Shown here: positions 1 to 3,350 of the stretch, piece by piece
Layout: each line of letters opens with the position of its first letter
How positions within the stretch are numbered: position 1 is the first letter of the stretch
Assembly: GCA_964639525.1 (NCBI GenBank)
Contig: CAZXDS010000192.1
Coordinates: 1 to 6,266, forward strand
DNA from: CAZXDS01 sp964639525
GTDB taxonomy: Bacteria > Bacteroidota > Ignavibacteria > Ignavibacteriales > Melioribacteraceae
Direction: 5' to 3'
DNA: 6,266 nucleotides
Notes under the pieces: model-generated
Databases searched by the model: none
Seen by the model: only the letters and a program-made list of their open reading frames with translations
Told to the model about the DNA's origin: nothing
Program-made: the position numbers and the translations under genes

Positions 1-138
1 TTTGCTTCTCCGCTTTCTTCAATTTAATCTACCAACGTGCAGCAAAGCTTTTGAAAGAATACATCCGCGATAAAGACACACTCCACCGGGTCCGCCGCCG
101 ATAATTGCGAGTTGTGTTTTGTTTGTGTTTTGAAACAT
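1..138 (-). pseudogene. lpd: Dihydrolipoamide dehydrogenase (E3), damaged 5' end, runs off the left edge
   Basis: From the ATG at 138 the minus strand reads MFQNTNKTQLAIIGGGPGG, then directly VCLYRGCILSKALLHVGRLN, then TGA at 21-19. The first part is the start and glycine-rich FAD-binding loop of an E3 flavoprotein. The second is the redox-disulfide region (CLYRGC, then the lysine-containing SKALLH). In intact E3 proteins about 25 residues (the first Rossmann helix and the second strand) separate these two parts. Here they are joined in frame at a Pro-Gly-Gly that occurs on both sides of the missing piece in family members. Removing one A near 22-27 replaces the stop with LIEESGEAK, which is the expected continuation, so a one-base frameshift is also present. 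The usual CIPSK motif reads CILSK. The gene lies downstream of aceF in the same orientation and would supply E3 of the PDH complex. Identification is firm; whether the lesions are real or assembly errors is open. Confidence 0.8.
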
Positions 139-205
139 TTATTTATAACAATCCTTGATATTACTGCTGTTCTGTCTATTTTTTGCAGCCATCACTCTCG
201 GTTTG

Positions 206-369
206 TTATTCATCATTATCTTTATTTTCAATCAATTTTTTCAATTCTTCTTTACGTCCGTTCCAAAAAAGAAAAACGTCTTCTTCGTCGGCAAAGAGTT
301 TGTATTCTTTAGGCGGCTTTTTGCCGTTTTTAATCAGCTCGATAATTTTGTTTTTTCTTGTTTAAGCAT
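206..369 (-). pseudogene. Short coding-like stretch of about 54 codons with an apparent one-base frameshift
   Basis: The minus strand has an ATG at 369 (MLKQEK), but that frame stops after 11 codons. One base out of phase, an open stretch reads KIIELIKNGKKPPKEYKLF, continues with ADEEDVFLFWNGRKEEL and a charged tail, and ends at TAA 208-206. Adding one A to the six-A run (T6 at 351-356 on the plus strand) joins the two into a 54-residue protein rich in Lys and Glu. The composition looks coding, unlike the surrounding intergenic DNA. The segment ELIKNGKKPPKEYK followed by an aromatic WNGR motif reminds me of the N-terminal part of some DNA methyltransferases of restriction systems, so it may be a truncated remnant. 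That link is weak. It lies just upstream of lpd and beside the repeat cluster. It could instead be a small hypothetical gene hit by a homopolymer sequencing error. Confidence 0.4.
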
Positions 370-381
370 ATTATTTTTTGT

Positions 382-430
382 CTAATTTTTAATCCCAAAT
401 GGGATTTTATATTAATAGAAAATAGGATAT
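382..430. repeat. Partial third unit of the palindrome repeat
   Basis: The 15-mer CTAATTTTTAATCCC at 382-396 recurs at 441-455. Here it forms the palindrome AATCCC-AAAT-GGGATT (391-406), where the two fuller copies have AATCCC-GAA-GGGATT. The stretch after it (TTTTATATTAATAGAAAATAGGA) resembles the bases that follow the same palindrome in the other two copies; the AAAATAGGA part matches the copy at 1196. Only the first of the three palindromes is present. It is best read as a partial or diverged extra copy next to the left repeat. Confidence 0.6.
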
Positions 431-449
431 TATTTTCTTTCTAATTTTT

Positions 450-570
450 AATCCCGAAGGGATTTTATATTTATAAAAAACATAACTTTACTTTTATTCG
501 ACTCCTTACGGAGTCGCATACTTTTCGTGTCCCTCGCTGTTATAAATATTTGAATCCTTCGGATTTACGT
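450..570. repeat. Triple-palindrome direct repeat, left copy
   Basis: Three palindromes follow one another: AATCCC-GAA-GGGATT (450-464), CGACTCC-TTAC-GGAGTCG (499-516) and AATCC-TTC-GGATT (553-565). Their centres are about 50 bases apart. The unit recurs in the same orientation at 1196-1315 on the other side of the transposase gene, with roughly four fifths of positions identical by eye. The palindromes and the segment TTATAAATATTTGAATCC are the best conserved parts. Each palindrome could fold as a short hairpin in single-stranded DNA, the type of structure that Y1/HUH transposases recognise. No T tract follows any of them, so they are not intrinsic terminators. Confidence 0.85.
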
Positions 571-642
571 ATATTTTTTTAGTTCCATTAATATAATAAT
601 TATGTGAATCTTTCAAATTTGTTTGTTTACTATTTAAAAATT

Positions 643-1110
643 TCACTTTTCATCGATCCAATCAAACAAATACTCATTTTTATAATCAATTTGAAATAAT
701 TTCAAAAATTCCAGATATTCTTCTCTAAACGTTCTTCTCGTATGATGTTCTTTTTGCTTTCTAATATAGTTAATTACATTATCCAAAGAAGAATGACTAT
801 ACGAAAACGAACCATAACCTTCCTGCCACTGAAAATTAATTTTCGTGAATCTCTTTTCTTTTATAAATGCATTAGATGATTTTTTAATTTCTCTTACCAA
901 ATCAGATAAACGACATGAGGGTTTCATCCCAATTAACAAATGGATGTGATCCGGCATTCCATTAATTGCAAGTAGTTTTTGTCCTTTATTTTTAATAATC
1001 CCTGTAATGTATTTATAAAGCTCTGCTTCCCACTTTTCACTTATAAGGTTTTCTCTCCCTTTTACCGCAAACACAATTTGAATATAAATTTGTGAAAATG
1101 TACTTGACAT
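643..1110 (-). CDS. Y1/HUH single-strand transposase, IS200/RAYT-like
   Basis: This complete 155-residue protein belongs to the Y1 transposase family, whose members cut and rejoin single-stranded DNA at hairpins through a tyrosine-phosphodiester intermediate. The HUH metal-binding motif is His55-Ile-His57 in GMPDHIHLLIG. The catalytic tyrosine is most likely Tyr115 in VINYIRKQKEHH, with Gln119 four residues on as the third metal ligand, matching the YxxxQ arrangement of IS200/IS605 TnpA. The WQEGYGSFSYS segment at 95-105 before the tyrosine is typical of the subgroup found beside REP-like palindromes. No TnpB accessory gene is present. The gene sits between two direct copies of a triple-palindrome repeat (450-570 and 1196-1315), which are its likely substrates. 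The start ATG at 1110 has no clear Shine-Dalgarno sequence. The reading frame has no visible lesion, so the enzyme may be active. IS200-type transposon and domesticated RAYT remain alternatives. Confidence 0.92.
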   Translation of the reverse strand: MSSTFSQIYIQIVFAVKGRENLISEKWEAELYKYITGIIKNKGQKLLAINGMPDHIHLLIGMKPSCRLSDLVREIKKSSNAFIKEKRFTKINFQWQEGYGSFSYSHSSLDNVINYIRKQKEHHTRRTFREEYLEFLKLFQIDYKNEYLFDWIDEK

Positions 1111-1195
1111 ATATTAAGTCCGTAATATTAAAAAACGTAATTTAGTTTTTTTATTTGATAATAATTTTTTTTGATTTATTCTCATATATTTTCTT

Positions 1196-1315
1196 AATCC
1201 CGAAGGGATTATATATTTATAAAAATAGGACACTGCTTTTATTCGACTCCTAACGGAGTCGTATGCGTTGCGGGTTTCTCCTTGTTATAAATATTTGAAT
1301 CCTTCGGATTCACGT
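1196..1315. repeat. Triple-palindrome direct repeat, right copy
   Basis: This is the second copy of the unit at 450-570, in the same orientation: AATCCC-GAA-GGGATT (1196-1210), CGACTCC-TAAC-GGAGTCG (1244-1261) and GAATCC-TTC-GGATTC (1297-1311). Palindrome spacing matches the left copy to within a base. The left copy's third palindrome ends in GGATTT where this one has GGATTC, so this is the more symmetrical version. It begins 85 bases upstream of the transposase start and lies between that gene and aceF. Confidence 0.85.
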
Positions 1316-1376
1316 GTGTTTTTTGTTTCCTCTTGTTATTCGTCCAAAATACGCCTGACTTACCCATAACCAAAAC

Positions 1377-1552
1377 CTAAAAACATTCCTGTGTTTGTTT
1401 ATTTTTAAGACAACTATCAAATAACCACCAGATAAGATTCAGTAAAATTTCGTTGTTATCACATAACCGTCACATAAGAATTTAAGCCCAAAACGGTGTA
1501 CTGCACCCAAATAAACAAGAAATAATACAGTAAAGTTAGTAAAATAACTTCT
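1377..1552 (-). pseudogene. Possible decayed TM2-like small membrane protein gene
   Basis: Directly after the aceF stop, the minus strand reads VLFLVYLGAVHRF in one frame (ending at 1490) and, in another frame, WWLFDSCLKNKQTQECF followed by TAG at 1379-1377. TM2-domain proteins have a hydrophobic segment ending in a Gly-x-His-Arg-Phe motif, then about 20 residues, then Ile-Trp-Trp-Leu-x-Asp. Here 59 bases separate HRF from WW, close to the roughly 60 expected. The stretch between them has a stop (TGA in the first frame) and needs a frame change, and there is no start codon. If real, it is a remnant missing its N terminus. The match rests on two short motifs and their spacing, so chance cannot be excluded. 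Otherwise this intergenic stretch shows nothing recognisable. Confidence 0.28.
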
Positions 1553-2389
1553 TTAAAGAACAATCAACATCGGGTTTTCCAAAGCTTCGCAAACCCAGCG
1601 TAGAAAGCGGGCTGCGTCTGCTCCGTCAATAATTCTATGGTCATACGAAAGTGAAAGTGGCAGCATCATTCTTGCTTCAAATTCTTCATTTCGATAAACT
1701 TGTTCGTAAGAACCTCGCGAAACACCGAGTATAGCAACTTCGGGCGAATTAATTACAGGCGTAAAACCTACACCGCCNNNNNNNNNNNNNNNNNNNNNNN
1801 NNNNNNNNNNNNNNNNNNNNNNNNNNNNNNNNNNNNNNNNNNNNNNNNNNNNNNNNNNNNNNNNNNNNNNNNNNNNNTTTACATCTTCAATTGATATTCT
1901 TCCGCCTGTGCCTGAACCGGTTACAAGATGAATATCAATACCTATTTCACGAGCGAATCTTCGAACCGATGGTGCGGCAGGGGCAATTTTATTTTTTGAT
2001 AATTTTGGAGTTTCAGCAACAACAGCAGATTTTGTCTGCGCTTTTTCAGCAACAGGAGCCTGCTTTATAGAAGGTGCTTCTTCTACACTTGCCACTTTTT
2101 TAACCTCAAGCTCTTTTTCTGATTTTTCAGAAATTTTTGCTTCGGTTGAAGCTGAAGAATCGACTCTTAAAATCACATCTCCTATTTTTGCATTGTCGCC
2201 GTCTTTAGCCAACACTTCCGTAACCGTTCCTGAAATTTCGGAAGGAACTTCAATCGTGGCTTTGTCGGTTTCAATTTCCAATAAAATTTGGTCAACATCA
2301 ATTTTGTCGCCTTTTTTTACAAGCACTTTAATAATATCGGCGCTTTCAATATTTTCGCCCAAAGCGGGCAGTTTAAAATCTATTATCAT
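1553..2389 (-). CDS. aceF: Dihydrolipoamide acetyltransferase, E2 of pyruvate dehydrogenase (contains a 100-N gap)
   Basis: E2 accepts the acetyl group from E1 on a swinging lipoyl arm and transfers it to CoA, forming the cytoplasmic core of the PDH complex. Residues 1-77 are one lipoyl domain with the lipoylated Lys43 in EIETDKATIEVPS. Residues 78-131 are an Ala/Lys/Glu/Ser-rich flexible linker. Residues 132-170 are the peripheral-subunit (E3/E1) binding domain with PSVRRFAREIGID and the GTGGRI turn. After the gap, the last 74 residues are the end of the acyltransferase domain, with the active-site motif DHRIIDG (His251 and Asp255 in gapped numbering, His codon at 1637-1639). The C-terminal segment RMMLPLSLSYDHRIIDGADA resembles AceF more than succinyltransferase E2, in agreement with the aceE neighbour. 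E. coli AceF has three lipoyl domains; this has one. Only 244 residues are visible, so about 150-200 residues of the catalytic domain are probably missing. The ATG at 2389 follows a weak AAAAGAGA upstream. Confidence 0.93.
   Translation of the reverse strand: MIIDFKLPALGENIESADIIKVLVKKGDKIDVDQILLEIETDKATIEVPSEISGTVTEVLAKDGDNAKIGDVILRVDSSASTEAKISEKSEKELEVKKVASVEEAPSIKQAPVAEKAQTKSAVVAETPKLSKNKIAPAAPSVRRFAREIGIDIHLVTGSGTGGRISIEDVXXXXXXXXXXXXXXXXXXXXXXXXXXXXXXXXXXGGVGFTPVINSPEVAILGVSRGSYEQVYRNEEFEARMMLPLSLSYDHRIIDGADAARFLRWVCEALENPMLIVL
1778..1877. other. Assembly gap of exactly 100 N inside aceF
   Basis: The run is exactly 100 N, the usual placeholder for a gap of unknown size. It falls between the E3-binding domain and the end of the acyltransferase domain of aceF. 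Since 100 is not a multiple of three, the frame continuing through it has no meaning. Judged from normal single-lipoyl-domain E2 proteins of about 420-440 residues, the true missing length is probably several hundred bases. Confidence 0.97.
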
Positions 2390-2471
2390 TTTAGTCTCTT
2401 TTAATTTTCATAAAGTTATATACTTTTTTACTTTGGCAATCATTTGGTTTTATCATGATTTTTATGCTAAT

Positions 2472-2501
2472 TAAAGATACAAGTCCAAAAATCACGCCAA
2501 A
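2472..2501 (-). promoter_or_regulatory. Candidate Bacteroidota-type promoter for aceF
   Basis: On the minus strand, TTTG at 2501-2498 is followed 18 bases later by TATCTTTA at 2479-2472. This resembles the -33 TTTG and -7 TAnnTTTG elements of Bacteroidota promoters, matching seven of eight positions at -7. It lies about 80 bases upstream of the aceF start and downstream of both hairpins in this intergenic stretch. It would allow aceF to be transcribed separately from aceE-vapBC. The match is short in AT-rich DNA and the host group is inferred, so this is tentative. Confidence 0.25.
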
Positions 2502-2525
2502 ACCAAGTTTTATTGTTTCTTATAA

Positions 2526-2545
2526 CCCCAACCTAAAGGTTGGGG
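2526..2545. repeat. Perfect palindrome, CCCCAACC-TAAA-GGTTGGGG
   Basis: This is an 8-bp perfect stem with a TAAA loop, the most GC-rich element in its AT-rich surroundings. No T tract follows on either strand, so a classic intrinsic terminator is unlikely. Its form (short palindrome, small loop, intergenic position) is like the palindromes around the Y1 transposase, although its sequence differs. It is probably another REP-like element, perhaps served by a different transposase elsewhere in the genome. As RNA it could still protect the 3' end of the vapBC message. Confidence 0.6.
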
Positions 2546-2606
2546 CTAGTAATATACCTTGACGATAATGGTTTTCGGAAAGTACAATTAACTGAACTTT
2601 GGCATA

Positions 2607-2653
2607 ACACACTCTAACTTGTTTTTCGTTCCGAAAAACAACCAAGATTGTGT
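2607..2653. repeat. Long imperfect hairpin between vapC and aceF
   Basis: The arms 2607-2628 and 2632-2653 pair at 18 of 22 positions around a TTC loop, including an uninterrupted 8-bp inner stem GTTTTTCG/CGAAAAAC. The outer ends are ACACA and TGTGT. A related segment, GTTTTCGGAA at 2571-2580, is nearly complementary to 2629-2639, so an alternative pairing exists. It lies 46 bases beyond the vapC stop. No U tract follows the stem on the minus strand, which argues against an intrinsic terminator. An RNA processing or stability hairpin and a tiny mobile-element remnant are both possible. Confidence 0.5.
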
Positions 2654-2699
2654 ATATATTTATTCCACACAATTTCCCAAAATAAAAGCTATATCAATT

Positions 2700-3089
2700 T
2701 CAAGCTGTTTTTAGATGCAAATACTTCTCAAACGGGATAAAATCCTTGTCATTATGCAGTAATGTGAAATCATTTTCTATGCAGAATGTTGCAATCATAA
2801 CATCAATGGTTTTTCTTATTGTAATACCCTTTTTTCGCAAAAAACGAAAATTCATTGCACTTTTAATCGCCATATCTTTGCCGCCTATCTCATAACAAGG
2901 AAATTCAAGAAGAATGATTTTTGCTTTTTTAAAATCTTTATCATTTCTAAAGCCCTGCAAGACTTCGGTTAAAACATAGTCTCCGATTACGATTATCTCT
3001 TTTCCCAGAATAAATTCTAAAAGTTCAACTTGCCGATTTGAAACACCATTGAAATAATCAATTACAACAGTTGAATCTAAAAATATCAT
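2700..3089 (-). CDS. vapC: VapC-type PIN-domain ribonuclease toxin
   Basis: This complete 129-residue single-domain PIN protein has the usual length of VapC toxins, which cleave structured RNA such as tRNA or rRNA with Mg2+ or Mn2+ when not held by the antitoxin. The four acidic active-site positions are visible: Asp5 in FLDSTVVIDYF, Glu42 in LTEVLQGF, Asp96 in TIDVMIATF, and Asp114 in LLHNDKDF. All are intact, so the toxin is probably functional. Its ATG overlaps the vapB stop as ATGA (3089-3086), the translational coupling typical of TA pairs. The pair sits between the E1 and E2 genes of pyruvate dehydrogenase, in the same direction, which is not a usual PDH gene order and suggests later insertion. 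A PIN nuclease with another RNA target is possible, but the partner gene makes a type II TA toxin by far the best reading. Confidence 0.92.
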   Translation of the reverse strand: MIFLDSTVVIDYFNGVSNRQVELLEFILGKEIIVIGDYVLTEVLQGFRNDKDFKKAKIILLEFPCYEIGGKDMAIKSAMNFRFLRKKGITIRKTIDVMIATFCIENDFTLLHNDKDFIPFEKYLHLKTA

Positions 3090-3280
3090 TTGTCTGTCCG
3101 CATTTCATCAATGTCACCTTCCCAATGTAATTTTCCTCTAAGAGATTTTAATTGAGATTGTTTTTTAATTTTCAACAACGTTTTAATGCCTTCTTCAACA
3201 ACTTCCTTTTTAGTTTTCAAACCGGTTGTTTTTAATGCCAAACTCATTAAGTTATCGTCAATAACAATATTTGTTCTCAT
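3086..3280 (-). CDS. vapB: VapB-type antitoxin
   Basis: This 64-residue antitoxin reads MRTNIVIDDNLMSLALKTTG at its N terminus. Such proteins bind and inhibit the VapC nuclease and, as a complex, repress their own promoter. Residues 1-38 have the short strand plus two helices of a ribbon-helix-helix DNA-binding fold. The C-terminal part, with LRGKLHWEGDIDEMR at 47-61, matches the segment that VapB proteins of this family use to contact the toxin. The start at 3280 is chosen because the first residues match the family and GGAGG (3294-3290) lies nine bases upstream. A longer frame from 3334 would run through the operator-like inverted repeat and adds residues unlike the family. Its stop overlaps the vapC start by four bases. 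Confidence 0.9.
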   Translation of the reverse strand: MRTNIVIDDNLMSLALKTTGLKTKKEVVEEGIKTLLKIKKQSQLKSLRGKLHWEGDIDEMRTDK

Positions 3281-3289
3281 TCTATTTAT

Positions 3290-3294
3290 CCTCC
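3290..3294 (-). promoter_or_regulatory. Shine-Dalgarno sequence of vapB
   Basis: GGAGG on the minus strand lies nine bases before the ATG at 3280. It is the strongest ribosome binding site in the window and decides the vapB start against the longer frame from 3334. Confidence 0.85.
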
Positions 3295-3325
3295 AATGTG
3301 TATTTGTATTCAAAATATACACATT
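3295..3325. promoter_or_regulatory. Inverted repeat, likely VapBC operator
   Basis: The perfect 9-bp arms AATGTGTAT (3295-3303) and ATACACATT (3317-3325) are separated by 13 bases, so the half-site centres are 22 bases (about two helical turns) apart. The site ends right beside the vapB Shine-Dalgarno sequence. A TATAAT lies just upstream on the minus strand (3339-3334), placing a transcription start at about the edge of the repeat; no good -35 is seen. Spacing and position fit autorepression by a ribbon-helix-helix VapBC complex. This is inferred from symmetry and location only. Confidence 0.6.
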
Positions 3326-3350
3326 CAAAAACAATTATACAATATATTTT

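Noticed and set aside
139..213. A 24-codon minus-strand ORF (MNNKPRVMAAKN...) ending directly before the lpd ATG
   Set aside because: Too short and without a recognisable motif; adjacency to lpd alone does not support a gene.
112..385. Plus-strand ORFs of 60-76 codons at the left end
   Set aside because: They are hydrophobic, low-complexity translations of T-rich DNA, overlap each other in three frames, and lie opposite the lpd start and the minus-strand coding-like stretch.
382..1315. CRISPR array or tandem-repeat array
   Set aside because: Three different palindromes with conserved spacing in only two full copies around a transposase is not a CRISPR layout; there are no uniform repeats or spacers and no cas genes.
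1553..2389. E2 of 2-oxoglutarate or branched-chain dehydrogenase
   Set aside because: The C-terminal segment resembles AceF and the gene is collinear with aceE; a homodimeric AceE pairs with an acetyltransferase.
2193..2474. Plus-strand ORF of 93 codons
   Set aside because: Antisense to the lipoyl domain of aceF; the minus-strand protein is unmistakable.
2526..2545. Intrinsic terminator for vapBC
   Set aside because: The stem is good but no T tract follows on the minus strand (TTATAAGAAAC follows).
3281..3334. Longer vapB start at 3334
   Set aside because: It would place the operator-like repeat and the GGAGG inside the coding sequence, and the extra 18 residues do not look like the family.
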